From Yersinia kristensenii (GTDB taxonomy: Bacteria; Pseudomonadota; Gammaproteobacteria; Enterobacterales; Enterobacteriaceae): a DNA stretch of 64,000 nt. The DNA is taken from the NCBI RefSeq assembly GCF_900460525.1, contig NZ_UHIY01000001.1:2976001-3040000 (forward strand), in the 5' to 3' direction. Each line of letters begins with the position of its first letter. Position 1 is the first letter of the stretch. Positions 28,991 through 37,680 of the stretch are shown piece after piece. The notes beneath the pieces are model-generated. The model made no database searches and was not told the DNA's origin. It worked only from the letters and a program-made list of their open reading frames with translations. A program made the translations under genes and the position numbers.

Positions 28991-30388
28991 TTGAAAATTT
29001 TTTGCGAAAATGCATGGTATAAAAAGCGGAAATCCTATCGAGTGCTGTTTTGGCGGGAGATAACACCGCTGGCGATCCCGCTGTTTATTGAAGGTCTGTG
29101 CGTACTGCTGATGGGGGTGTTTAGCACTCTGTTGGTCAGTTGGTTGGGCAAAGAAGCTATGGCTGCAGTTGGGTTAGCCGACAGCTTTAATATGCTAATC
29201 GCCGCTTTTTTTGCCTCCGTGGCGCTCGGTACGTCAGTGGTGGTGTCATTCAGTTTGGGGCAACGTAAGCGGAAACAGGCACAAACCGCAGCACGCGAAT
29301 CTATCTCTCTGTTGGTCTTAATCTCACTATTATTGGTGCTGCTGGTACATTTTGCCGGGGACGCCATTATCAATCTTATGGCCAGCCAGGCTGATCCTGA
29401 AGTCAAAATGATGGCGCTGACTTACCTGCATTTGACGGTGTGGAATTATCCGGCCATGGCGATAACCTTGGTGGGATGCGGGGCATTGCGTGGTGCCGGT
29501 AATACGCGGTTGCCGATGTTTATCAATATCGCCATGAATATTCTTAATATTGCTATCAGTAGCGTGCTGATTTATGGCGTGGGGCGCTGGCCGGGACTGG
29601 GGTTTATCGGGGCAGGTATCGGCATCACATTTTCCCGTTATTTAGGGGCTTTGGTGGTGGTGTTAGTGCTGATTTTCGGTGCTAATAATACTCTGCGTAT
29701 CCCCTTTAAAGCTTATTTTATGCCCTTTACCTCGGCCATTATGTTTGAGGTTTTAAGTATTGGTATTCCTGCCAGTGTTGAGTCGGTGATGTTTAACGTC
29801 GGCAAACTTATTACGCAGCGTTTTGTCGCCGGAATGGGCACCGAAGTGATCGCGGGTAACTTTATCGCGTTTTCCATCGTCGGGCTGATTAACTTACCGG
29901 GTAATGCGCTGGGTTACACATCGACGATTATTATCGGAACTCGCTTGGGTAAAGGGCAGATTTTGCAGCCCATCCGCCAACTCAAACATATTTTTTGGTT
30001 ATCGACCCTTGGGGTGTGTTTTATCGCTTTGCTGTCGATCCCCAGTGCTGGATTTCTGGCGTCGCTATATACCCATGAACCGGGGGTTATCGCGGTCGTT
30101 AAGCACCTAATTTGGATTAATGCACTCTTTATGCCGATTTGGGCGGCGGCCTGGGTGCTGCCCTCTGGGCTGAAAGGCGCGAAAGATGCCAGCTACACCA
30201 TGTGGGTGGCGCTCGCGGGAATGTGGGGGTGCCGTATTATTGCCGGTTATATTCTGGGGGTGACATTAGGGTTTGGTGTCACCGGCGTTTGGATGGGGAT
30301 GTTCCTCGATTGGATAGTGCGCGGCGTATTATTCTATCGCCGCATGTCCACTGGCCGCTGGTTATGGCGCTATCGGCCAGCGGCGTGA
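28991..30388 (+). CDS. MATE-family multidrug/metabolite exporter
   Basis: The 465-residue protein has about twelve hydrophobic segments in two homologous halves, as in MATE Na+ or H+ antiporters. Typical MATE elements are WREITPLAIPLFIEGL near the N terminus and GCGALRGAGNTRLPM in the first half. The start is uncertain: TTG 28991 gives the listed protein, GTG 29042 is an alternative, and there is no ATG before the first membrane segment. TTG directly follows an ERIC end remnant. Substrate cannot be predicted. Confidence 0.85.
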   Translation: MKIFCENAWYKKRKSYRVLFWREITPLAIPLFIEGLCVLLMGVFSTLLVSWLGKEAMAAVGLADSFNMLIAAFFASVALGTSVVVSFSLGQRKRKQAQTAARESISLLVLISLLLVLLVHFAGDAIINLMASQADPEVKMMALTYLHLTVWNYPAMAITLVGCGALRGAGNTRLPMFINIAMNILNIAISSVLIYGVGRWPGLGFIGAGIGITFSRYLGALVVVLVLIFGANNTLRIPFKAYFMPFTSAIMFEVLSIGIPASVESVMFNVGKLITQRFVAGMGTEVIAGNFIAFSIVGLINLPGNALGYTSTIIIGTRLGKGQILQPIRQLKHIFWLSTLGVCFIALLSIPSAGFLASLYTHEPGVIAVVKHLIWINALFMPIWAAAWVLPSGLKGAKDASYTMWVALAGMWGCRIIAGYILGVTLGFGVTGVWMGMFLDWIVRGVLFYRRMSTGRWLWRYRPAA

Positions 30389-30405
30389 ATACAGCAACTG
30401 GAGAA

Positions 30406-30894
30406 CTAATAGACCAGTTGCGCCAGCAATTTTGCTGCCAAATATAAGCCGACACCAAAACTGGTATGCGCAATCAAGCTTCGCAGCCGGGCAATCGTGG
30501 GTTGTGGTGTTTTTGCAGCGGCGATACCTGCCCCCATACCCGGTTGCAGAATGAAAAATGGCGCAGCCACACTGATAATGCCGAACAACAGCGCGGTAGT
30601 CAGCGTCGGCTGGGGGCCACTGATGGCTAACAGCAGGGCGGCAAAAATAATCCCGATGGCATAGTGGGCGCTCCAGCCGATCGCTCGTTCTGCGGGTATC
30701 GGGGAGGATTGGCTAATATTCTGATGAATAAAACGTCCCTGCGGGAAATGCCCAATCCAACGGCCGACCATGGCATAATTGAGTGATGGCACGCCAAAAC
30801 AGCGTTTTTGTATCAGCGCCCATAAATCCATGACCATCGTCGCCCCAACACCGATAAAAACCGCGTTTCTGATAAATTCCCATTCGATGTTCAT
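30406..30894 (-). CDS. DUF2938-type membrane protein
   Basis: The 162-residue protein has four to five hydrophobic segments and resembles the uncharacterised DUF2938 family (GWSAHYAIGIIFAALLLA, LQPGMGAGIAAAKTP). ATG 30894 is chosen because AAGGA lies 8 nt upstream; the frame is open to 30921. It is divergent from an ArsR-rhodanese gene with a palindrome between them, suggesting regulation by that protein. Function is unknown. Confidence 0.75.
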   Translation of the reverse strand: MNIEWEFIRNAVFIGVGATMVMDLWALIQKRCFGVPSLNYAMVGRWIGHFPQGRFIHQNISQSSPIPAERAIGWSAHYAIGIIFAALLLAISGPQPTLTTALLFGIISVAAPFFILQPGMGAGIAAAKTPQPTIARLRSLIAHTSFGVGLYLAAKLLAQLVY

Positions 30895-30952
30895 AAACAT
30901 GTTCCTTGCGGCAAGCTCCACTGGAGCCTTACGTTATTTTAAGTTAATATTA

Positions 30953-30974
30953 CATTCAATTGATTAATTGAATG
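30953..30974. promoter_or_regulatory. Perfect inverted repeat, probable ArsR-type operator
   Basis: CATTCAATT (30953-30961) and AATTGAATG (30966-30974) flank GATT. The AT-rich symmetrical site between divergent genes fits ArsR/SmtB-type operators. It covers an in-frame ATG at 30972, favouring the later start of the regulator. Confidence 0.6.
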
Positions 30975-30992
30975 ATAGGATGGAAATTGATT

Positions 30993-31673
30993 ATGTCAAC
31001 GGAAATACTGCCATCCACATTGCAGATTTTTGCCGAAATGGCGGATTTGGGGCGAGTGCTCAGTAATACGCACCGGTTGATTCTGCTCGACCACATCGCG
31101 CAGGGAGAGCGCTCGGTGGAGAATCTGGCTGAACTGGCGGGGTTATCTATTGCCAATACATCGCAACATTTGCAGCATTTAAAGCGCGCCGGTTTTGTAC
31201 TCGGACGGCGGGACGGAAAGCATGTGTTTTACCGTTTGGGCAATGGGCCGATATTGCCCGTGCTGGATGCTTTACAACATTATGCGGCGCACAATCATTC
31301 GGAAATTCGTGAGCTGGTTGCTGATGCTTTCCGCCGTCGTGAACATCTGGAAGCTATTACGCAAGATGAATTGCTGGGTCGGATGCAGGAGGGCAGTATT
31401 ATTTTGCTGGATGTACGTCCTGAAGATGAATATCGCCAAGGGCATTTACCGGGTGCTATCCACATCCCCGTAGAGGAACTCGAAAACCGCCTGGTTGAAC
31501 TCTCACCAAATCAAGAAGTTGTGGCTTACTGCCGAGGTGCTTATTGCATGTTGTCAGAGAAAGCGGTTGCTCTGCTGCGAGCAGAAGGCCGACAGGCACG
31601 GCGCTGGGTCGATGGCTTCCCTGAATGGCAAGCCGCAGGACATGAAATTGAAACCGGCTTACCCAAAAAGTAA
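30993..31673 (+). CDS. ArsR-type regulator fused to a rhodanese domain
   Basis: The 226-residue protein has an ArsR winged helix (about 10-100; SVENLAELAGLSIANTSQHLQHL is the recognition region) and a C-terminal rhodanese domain (about 125-215; LDVRPEDEYRQGHLPGAIHIP, then catalytic loop YCRGAYC). The family may sense reactive sulfur or oxidants through the rhodanese Cys; that is inference here. ATG 30993 has AGGATGG upstream; ATG 30972 would put coding sequence over the operator. Its likely target is the divergent membrane-protein gene. Confidence 0.88.
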   Translation: MSTEILPSTLQIFAEMADLGRVLSNTHRLILLDHIAQGERSVENLAELAGLSIANTSQHLQHLKRAGFVLGRRDGKHVFYRLGNGPILPVLDALQHYAAHNHSEIRELVADAFRRREHLEAITQDELLGRMQEGSIILLDVRPEDEYRQGHLPGAIHIPVEELENRLVELSPNQEVVAYCRGAYCMLSEKAVALLRAEGRQARRWVDGFPEWQAAGHEIETGLPKK

Positions 31674-32086
31674 TCCATGGCACCCGCCACTCATTTATCT
31701 TTTCATGACTCACGGATACCACTCAGCATAGCCCGAAGCTGAGGGTATCAGCTTCGGAAACCCTCTTTGATTCTCCGCTTTTTCTTTTTACCCGAAATAT
31801 CAAGCCGCAATAATTTGAACCTCATCACGAAAACAACAAAACAAAATAAAACAACAAAATGCCAATTTGTAGTTTTAAGTATCTTGTTATCTCAATTTTA
31901 AAGAATATTAGTTTAATTTAATGACCATATATTTTGATTAGTAGAATTAATTGTTATTCAAGCAATGGAGCTAATCAGTGATCTTGTGTTGTTTAATGTT
32001 GCTTTGGGCTGTTTTTTCTGTGATTGTGAATTGCAGTTAAAAACATAATAACACTTTCTAACATTTCTTATCTTTTGAGGCCCGAC
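31674..32086. other. Non-coding region before the EIIC-like locus
   Basis: No gene is supported. A 10-bp perfect hairpin CCGAAGCTGA / TCAGCTTCGG (31733-31757) follows the ArsR-rhodanese gene and may terminate it, though T-rich sequence begins about 20 bp later. Direct repeats of AAAACAACAAAA lie at 31830-31841 and 31848-31859, possible sites for the DeoR repressor encoded at 35534. The rest is AT-rich promoter-like DNA. Confidence 0.5.
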
Positions 32087-33691
32087 ATGAAAAATGTAGC
32101 AATACTCGGAAGCAGCGGGGGAAATCTGTTCAATCTCGGTGGTGCATACCCGGAAAGACTTCTACAAGAAATTTATACTCAACTTCACTCTGCGGGGTTA
32201 GGTGTCAGTGCGGTGCAATTTATTGCAGCGGAAGAATCGATGGATGTGGCAAAGCCGACCACCGCCGCCGCAGTGTATTCAATCACCGCAGAGGAAAGCG
32301 ATAAACCCCGGATTAGCTTCCAGGGAAAACTGTCAGAGGTGAATGATGCGGTAAAATCTTCGGATGCGGCTATCGCGGCACAAATCCGAGCCGGTGATAT
32401 TGACGGCATCATTATCATGAGCGCCGATCCTGATCGTAGTAATAAAGAAGCTATTCTGGCGGCGATAGAAAAGAAAATCCCGATTGTGGGGACGGGCGGC
32501 ACCTCAATGGCGATTATCACGTCCAAAGGTGCCAATGTGATTGCCACTTCTGGCACCACGGGCACCAATAGCCGTACCCGGGCTATCTCTTTTACTGCCT
32601 CCTTGTGCAAACACTGGCAGATAAAATATACCCCAATATTGGGCAGCGCCGATGCCAATATGCCGGGTAGCGACAAGAGCCTGTTAAAAAGAATCAATAT
32701 TCGTAGCATCATGATCCCGGCTTTACCCGGTTTTATCGCCATGGCTATCGTGTTGGCACTCAGCCATATCCCAGGGCTGCAATCACTGAATGCTATCTTT
32801 GAATTATTGCTCAAAGGGTTACCGGTGATTGTCGCGGTTATTGCGGCCAAACAAGTTTCCGAGCTAGATGAAGTGTCGATTGTGGCCGGTGTTGTGGCCG
32901 GTGTGCTGTCAGTTGAAGGCGGCTTAATTGGCGGTATTCTGGGCGGTATCGGCGCGGGTATTATGGTGCGCTATCTGTTCGGGCTGTGTCTGAAATGGCA
33001 ATTCCCCATGACCACTATCAATATCGTGGCGGGCGGTTTGTCTGGTCTATTCTCTGGCTTAGTCATGTATTACCTGCTCAGTCCATTGGCTTTAGCCGCC
33101 GGTGACTATATTAAATTGGCCATTGAAGCCACTCTGGCTTTCAGCCCAATTTTAGCCGGATTACTGGCCGGTTTGGTTATTTGGCCCGCTATTCTGGGTG
33201 GGGTTTATCACGCCGTTATATTGCCACTGGTATTGCTGGAAATGGAAAAGTCCGGTGTCAGTTTCCTTGGTGCTGTCGATATGGTCGGGCTGGTGATGGT
33301 GGCAGCCGGTATTAACCTGGCAAACGTTATTGCCCCTCGAGAAAAAAGCGAAGCCGCCGTTGCCGCACCAGGATTATTAATTAACTTGGGCTTCGGGACG
33401 TTCGTCGAATCAGCTTATCCGTTTATGTTCTCTAATAAAGTCGTCTTTGCTGGCGCGATATTCTCAGCCGGTGTCGGCGGAATGTTATTGGGATTATTAA
33501 ATATTAAAGGTGTGGCTTATGTCCCTGCTTTCGCCTCACCCTTCTTATCAAATAACGCTTTTCATATGGCGATAGTCATGACGGTAACGCTGGTATTGAC
33601 CTGTGTTATCACCCTATTAGCCAACAAATTTGTAGCAATTAAAAAGGCAATACCCGAATCACCAACACCAGGGATTTCGGCTAAGAGTTAA
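32087..33691 (+). CDS. EIIC-like (PTS_EIIC_2-type) permease with N-terminal cytosolic domain
   Basis: The 534-residue protein has a soluble N-terminal domain (about 1-180), starting KNVAILGSSGGNLFNLGGAYP and resembling a Rossmann-like binding domain, followed by about ten hydrophobic segments with Gly-rich loops (GGLIGGILGGIGAGIMVRY). The membrane part recalls the PTS_EIIC_2 family, but no EIIA or EIIB is encoded nearby, so phosphotransfer is unproven. The start is ATG 32087 with GAGG at 32077; an in-frame TTG at 32075 is less likely. The next gene follows after 42 bp. Confidence 0.65.
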   Translation: MKNVAILGSSGGNLFNLGGAYPERLLQEIYTQLHSAGLGVSAVQFIAAEESMDVAKPTTAAAVYSITAEESDKPRISFQGKLSEVNDAVKSSDAAIAAQIRAGDIDGIIIMSADPDRSNKEAILAAIEKKIPIVGTGGTSMAIITSKGANVIATSGTTGTNSRTRAISFTASLCKHWQIKYTPILGSADANMPGSDKSLLKRINIRSIMIPALPGFIAMAIVLALSHIPGLQSLNAIFELLLKGLPVIVAVIAAKQVSELDEVSIVAGVVAGVLSVEGGLIGGILGGIGAGIMVRYLFGLCLKWQFPMTTINIVAGGLSGLFSGLVMYYLLSPLALAAGDYIKLAIEATLAFSPILAGLLAGLVIWPAILGGVYHAVILPLVLLEMEKSGVSFLGAVDMVGLVMVAAGINLANVIAPREKSEAAVAAPGLLINLGFGTFVESAYPFMFSNKVVFAGAIFSAGVGGMLLGLLNIKGVAYVPAFASPFLSNNAFHMAIVMTVTLVLTCVITLLANKFVAIKKAIPESPTPGISAKS

Positions 33692-33733
33692 CAATTAAAA
33701 AAGCAGTTTTATATAAATCAAGTAGAGGTCAAT

Positions 33734-34573
33734 ATGTTCAACGCTGATATGAGTAAAAAACGTTCCGTCGCTATGGATAAAGTACGCAATGCCATTGCGT
33801 TACATGGCGGTCAAACTATTCTGAGTACCGGAATAACCGGGGATGATGCTCGCTTAGCGAAAGCAGTATGCGATTCAGGCGTTAAATTATTAGAACCGAA
33901 TCACCCAGCATTAGCATTGGCGCGTGGCCATAATGGCGTGACAAATATGCATGCCGCCGAGCGAATTCGCCATGAAATCACTATCGGGCAAATGGCGGAA
34001 GCGGTGCAGGGGGTGCGTAATGTGGTGGCTGACGATATTTTTATTACTGTCGGGATTGCCGGGGGCTTTACTGAAACTGTCCCCACGCCGGTGACTGAAC
34101 AGGATATTTTATTAATAGCTCAATCAGGCGCTGATGGTTTACATACCCATAAATCCAGTTTTGAAGATTTAAAAGAGTTAGTCGATTTAGCCCATAAATA
34201 TGGCCTGACAGTGGATGCTTATATTGGTCACCCGAGTGATTTGCACACCTTCGGTATTGCGGCTGAAACCCCGGCGGATGTCGCCGAAGTGGCGAAAAAG
34301 ATGGAAGAGTTAGGTGTTGATATGATTGGTTTAATGACCGGCATGAGCTATGAAGGTGTTGGCGCTGGCGATATTCCTGATGTTATCAAACAGCGCTTGT
34401 TAGCATTGGTCGGTGCAGTTTCCGTCCCGACGTTAGCTGAGGGCGGTATTAACTTGGAAAATGCCAAAGCATTTAAAGATACCGGCGTTAATATTCTGGT
34501 GGTGGGCACCGCCATTGATAATGTGGTCTGTAATGCGGCCAAAGATGTGGTAACGCAGTTTATTACTCACTGA
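33734..34573 (+). CDS. TIM-barrel protein of unknown function
   Basis: The 279-residue protein looks like a (beta/alpha)8 barrel. The C-terminal pair SVPTLAEGGINLENAKAF and VNILVVGTAI resembles the phosphate-binding strands of HisA/KDPG-aldolase-like barrels. A conserved-looking HTHKSSFEDL segment is near the middle. AGAGG precedes the ATG. Lying between an EIIC-like permease and a HAD phosphatase, it may act on a phosphorylated sugar-like compound; the reaction is unknown to me. Confidence 0.65.
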   Translation: MFNADMSKKRSVAMDKVRNAIALHGGQTILSTGITGDDARLAKAVCDSGVKLLEPNHPALALARGHNGVTNMHAAERIRHEITIGQMAEAVQGVRNVVADDIFITVGIAGGFTETVPTPVTEQDILLIAQSGADGLHTHKSSFEDLKELVDLAHKYGLTVDAYIGHPSDLHTFGIAAETPADVAEVAKKMEELGVDMIGLMTGMSYEGVGAGDIPDVIKQRLLALVGAVSVPTLAEGGINLENAKAFKDTGVNILVVGTAIDNVVCNAAKDVVTQFITH

Positions 34574-34593
34574 TTGTAGGATATTAACCAGGC

Positions 34594-34634
34594 GGGAGAA
34601 TGTATTAGCAATAATGTATTCTCCCTTTTTTATT
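34594..34634 (+). terminator. Intrinsic terminator after the TIM-barrel gene
   Basis: GGGAGAAT (34594-34601) pairs with ATTCTCCC (34618-34625), followed by TTTTTTATT. The hairpin lies between two genes of the same direction, so the HAD gene probably gets only read-through or has its own promoter. Confidence 0.85.
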
Positions 34635-34645
34635 GGAGTTAAAAT

Positions 34646-35455
34646 ATGTATAGATTATTGGCCCTTGATCTTGATGGCACTTTACTCAATCAGGAAAACC
34701 AAATATCAGCTCAGAATATCAGCGCGATAAAGCATGTTATTCATCACCATGGTACGGTGGTTTTATGTTCAGCTCGGCCGGTTAAGGCTATTGCCGCAGT
34801 TATCCGTAATACTGAATTAGAATATCTGATTCGCTACTTTATTTCGTTTAATGGCGCATGGATATATGATGCTGTTGAGAAAAGAGATATTCGCTTTACC
34901 CCATTGAACGACGGGGAGGTAAAAAATGCGATAACTATGCTGGCAGAGAACAAATTCCCACATCATTTTTTCACCCGAGATAATATACTATCCAGCTCGT
35001 CGACTGTCAGTGATTACACGCGCTATGAATCTCAACTCTTTGCTATGGAACTGATATCTATTGAACCAAAGGTTATTACTCAACGAGATGATATCGTTAA
35101 AGTCTCTATTGTCGGCTCGGCTGATTTTATTAATAGTGTTGCCGATAAAATAGATGCAGAATTTCACCGCCAATACTCACTCAGTAAGACCAGTCAACAT
35201 TATTACGAAATAATGAGACAGGGAATTACAAAGGGAGAAGCCTTGCATTACTTATCTCAGTACTTAAATATTGGTTCTGAATTTGTCGTCAGTATTGGCG
35301 ATCAAGAGAATGATATCAGTATGTTTCAGTTTTCTGCTGTCGGCGTGGCAATGGGCAATGCCAGTGATTTTGTCAAATCTCGCGCGGATAGAGTCAGTCA
35401 GGATAATAACCAACACGGGGTTGCTTTTGCCATTAATCAACTCTGGCCACTGTGA
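34646..35455 (+). CDS. HAD-superfamily Cof-type sugar phosphatase
   Basis: The 269-residue protein has motif I LDLDGTLLN (7-15), with the nucleophile Asp, and motif IV GDQENDISMF near the C terminus, with a Cof-type cap between. Such enzymes dephosphorylate sugar phosphates or related small molecules. TTGGAGTT supplies the ribosome site 5 nt upstream. Context suggests a role with the preceding permease and TIM-barrel genes. Confidence 0.85.
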   Translation: MYRLLALDLDGTLLNQENQISAQNISAIKHVIHHHGTVVLCSARPVKAIAAVIRNTELEYLIRYFISFNGAWIYDAVEKRDIRFTPLNDGEVKNAITMLAENKFPHHFFTRDNILSSSSTVSDYTRYESQLFAMELISIEPKVITQRDDIVKVSIVGSADFINSVADKIDAEFHRQYSLSKTSQHYYEIMRQGITKGEALHYLSQYLNIGSEFVVSIGDQENDISMFQFSAVGVAMGNASDFVKSRADRVSQDNNQHGVAFAINQLWPL

Positions 35456-35533
35456 TGGAATCGCCTTTTTTTTCATGAAATTATTGCGTAGAATGGCACA
35501 AAATGCATCGCACAGCTTCGGGCCTTTATTCTT

Positions 35534-36295
35534 ATGAATCAGATCAAACGTAAACAGTTTATTTTGGAAAAGCTGGATAGCCTTGGTGAGGTTTCTGTTA
35601 TTGGTCTTTCCGAAGAGTTGGGTGTGACATCTGAAACGATCCGCAGAGATCTTTCCTATTTGGAAAAGAGTGGCGAAGTTACTAAAGTCCACGGCGGTGC
35701 GATAAAGGTTCAGAATATACAAGAGGGCAGTTTTGCTCAAAGAATGGAGTTAAATCGCCAGGAAAAAATGTTAATTGGCCAATATGCCGCCTCATTGGTG
35801 ACGGAAAACGACAGCTTATTTATTGACTCTTGTACCACCACACTTATTTTTGCTTCATTCTTACCGCTAGTAAAATTGACTGTTTTTACCAATTCATCCT
35901 TAATTGCCGATCAAATAAAAAGTAAAAATAATATGGCTATCGTGCATGTCTTGGGCGGTGAATATAACCATACTTATAAAGCGAATTTAGGTATTCAGAC
36001 AATTGAACAAATGAATGACATTCATACTGATTTCACCTTTGTTGGGGTGGGCGGAATAGACAGTGACTTTGGTGTGATGGTGAAAAATTTGGATGAAGGG
36101 CGTATAGCTAAGAAAATGTTGGCTATGGGCCGACAGAAAGTCATTTTATGTGATACCAGTAAGTTTGGTCAAAGTGGGTTAATGAAAATAAGTGATATCA
36201 ACGACATTGATATTATTGTCACCGACAAAAAGAAAAATATGCATAAGCAAGCAATTGAAACACTTTATTCAGATAAAATTATCTACGCCAATTAA
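35534..36295 (+). CDS. DeoR-family transcriptional regulator
   Basis: The 253-residue protein has an N-terminal winged helix (VSVIGLSEELGVTSETIRRDLSYLE, about 20-44) and a C-terminal sugar-phosphate sensing domain (SLFIDSCTTTLIFASFL; VGVGGIDSDFGV). DeoR proteins usually repress the adjacent carbohydrate genes and respond to a phosphorylated intermediate. No clear ribosome site precedes the ATG, so translation may be weak. It probably controls the 32087-35455 genes. Confidence 0.88.
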   Translation: MNQIKRKQFILEKLDSLGEVSVIGLSEELGVTSETIRRDLSYLEKSGEVTKVHGGAIKVQNIQEGSFAQRMELNRQEKMLIGQYAASLVTENDSLFIDSCTTTLIFASFLPLVKLTVFTNSSLIADQIKSKNNMAIVHVLGGEYNHTYKANLGIQTIEQMNDIHTDFTFVGVGGIDSDFGVMVKNLDEGRIAKKMLAMGRQKVILCDTSKFGQSGLMKISDINDIDIIVTDKKKNMHKQAIETLYSDKIIYAN

Positions 36296-36303
36296 TTTTA
36301 AAA

Positions 36304-36329
36304 AAACACCCGCCGGATAGCGGGTGTTT
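36304..36329 (+). terminator. Intrinsic terminator after the DeoR gene
   Basis: AAACACCCGC and GCGGGTGTTT form a perfect 10-bp stem over CGGATA, 8 bp after the stop codon, ending in TTT. Its core ACCCGCCGGATAGCGGGT recurs at 36458-36475. Confidence 0.85.
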
Positions 36330-36350
36330 CAGATTGCTGAAAAAATCAAA

Positions 36351-36437
36351 TGAAGGGAAACGTGCCGTTGGGGTCGTAGTGGCGTAAGCCACCGGAGTGC
36401 CCCTAGGTGTGGTCAACCCTTCACTCACTGAGCCACA
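36351..36437. repeat. GC-rich palindromic repeat, copy B (YPAL-like)
   Basis: The core (36351-36423) is bounded by TGAAGGG and CCCTTCA and contains a GTGGC-GTAA-GCCAC hairpin. It is the inverted, diverged counterpart of the repeat at 2257-2341, sharing TCTAGGGG/CCCCTAG, the CTCCGG-GGC core and CTACGACCCCAACG. It lies between two near-identical terminator hairpins of convergent genes. Confidence 0.7.
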
Positions 36438-36457
36438 AATATCTTTGTTATTAACTA

Positions 36458-36475
36458 CCCGCCGGATAGCGGGTA
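36458..36475 (-). terminator. Hairpin after the MFS gene, duplicate of the 36304 stem core
   Basis: ACCCGC / GCGGGT over CGGATA, the same 18 bases as inside the DeoR-side terminator, lies 18 bp beyond the MFS stop. It could terminate the minus-strand transcript, although no T tract follows on that strand. Confidence 0.5.
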
Positions 36476-36492
36476 TTGCTATAGATATCATC

Positions 36493-37680
36493 TCAACATT
36501 TTGCCGAATGCATGGCGCTACGAATGCCCGGTTTGAACCCGTGTCGCTGTGCTTGCCAGACAACCATTAACCCTAAGAACAATAACCCCAGCACTGCCCA
36601 TGGGAAACTGGCCGCACCGGCGCTTTGTAACAGCAGGCCACCGACTATCCCGCCGCCCGCAATAGCCAGATTCCACGCCACCACAATCATTGACTGCGCT
36701 ACATCGGCATCTTGCCCTGCGGCATCCGCCGACGCGGTTTGCAATAAGGTGGGTGCGCCGCCAAAACTCAACCCCCACAACACCATGCTGGCGTAAATAG
36801 CGGCGGGCGATCCTCCTTCAATTGCCAATATCAATGCCGCCAGAACAAAGGTGCCAATACTGAGTAATACCGCGCCACGTAACCAGCGATCCACTACCAG
36901 CCCGGTCAGCCAAATCCCCGCCAGCGCACTGATCCCAAAGACTAACAGCACTTTATCGACCTGATTGCCTAACCCCGCTGGGGCGATAAAAGGCGCAATA
37001 TAGGTATAAAGAATATTGTGCGCCAGCATCCACAGGACAATAACCGACAACACAGGGCGCACGCCGGGGATGATGAATACTTTGCGCACTGGCTGCTGCT
37101 GTTTGATTGATTGCCTAGGATAATCAGGGACTTTCGCGATAACCCAGATAATCAACAGCACAGTTAATCCCGACATAATAGCAAATGCACTGCGCCAGTT
37201 GAGCACGCTGCCCAGCCATGCTCCCAGCGGCACCCCTAGCGCCAGCGCTACAGGTGTGCCGGTCATGGCAATCGCCATTGCACGCCCTTGCTGATGGGGT
37301 TGCACCATGCGCCGTGCGTAACCGGCAATCAGCCCCCAGGCCAGCCCCGCAGCGGCACCGGCCATAAAACGGGCCAGTAAAGTTAAACTGAACCACGGCG
37401 AAATAGTGGTCAGCGTATTGAATAAGAAAAACCCAATAATAGCGCTGAGTAAGGCTTTACGTCGCCCCCAACTGCGGGTCAGCGCAATCAATGGGATTGC
37501 GGCCATTAACGAACCCAGCGCATAGAGTGTGACCCATTGGCCTGCCAATGCTGGTGAGACCCCTAATTCCTGGCTAATTTGCGGCAATAACCCGGCGGGT
37601 AATGTCTCGGTCATGATGGCAATAAAGCCGGTCATCGCCAGTGCCAGCAAAGCCGCGAGAGGAAAGGGCGCCGGGTTCAT
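36493..37680 (-). CDS. MFS exporter (DHA1 / AraJ-like)
   Basis: The 395-residue protein has twelve predicted membrane segments. ALTRSWGRRKALL (about 65-77) is the MFS loop 2-3 motif, and the TM4-TM5 region reads ARFMAGAAAGLAWGLIAGYARR and MTGTPVALALGVPLGAWLG, as in proton-coupled drug or sugar exporters. It overlaps the upstream hydrolase gene by 4 nt (ATGA), so both form an operon. Substrate unknown. Confidence 0.85.
   Translation of the reverse strand: MNPAPFPLAALLALAMTGFIAIMTETLPAGLLPQISQELGVSPALAGQWVTLYALGSLMAAIPLIALTRSWGRRKALLSAIIGFFLFNTLTTISPWFSLTLLARFMAGAAAGLAWGLIAGYARRMVQPHQQGRAMAIAMTGTPVALALGVPLGAWLGSVLNWRSAFAIMSGLTVLLIIWVIAKVPDYPRQSIKQQQPVRKVFIIPGVRPVLSVIVLWMLAHNILYTYIAPFIAPAGLGNQVDKVLLVFGISALAGIWLTGLVVDRWLRGAVLLSIGTFVLAALILAIEGGSPAAIYASMVLWGLSFGGAPTLLQTASADAAGQDADVAQSMIVVAWNLAIAGGGIVGGLLLQSAGAASFPWAVLGLLFLGLMVVWQAQRHGFKPGIRSAMHSAKC

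Noticed and set aside
32185..32850. 221-codon open frame opposite the EIIC-like permease
   Set aside because: Codon-shadow of a conserved membrane protein gene; no family resemblance.
35264..35740. 158-codon minus-strand frame across the HAD/DeoR junction
   Set aside because: It covers the ends of two recognised genes and has no supporting motif.
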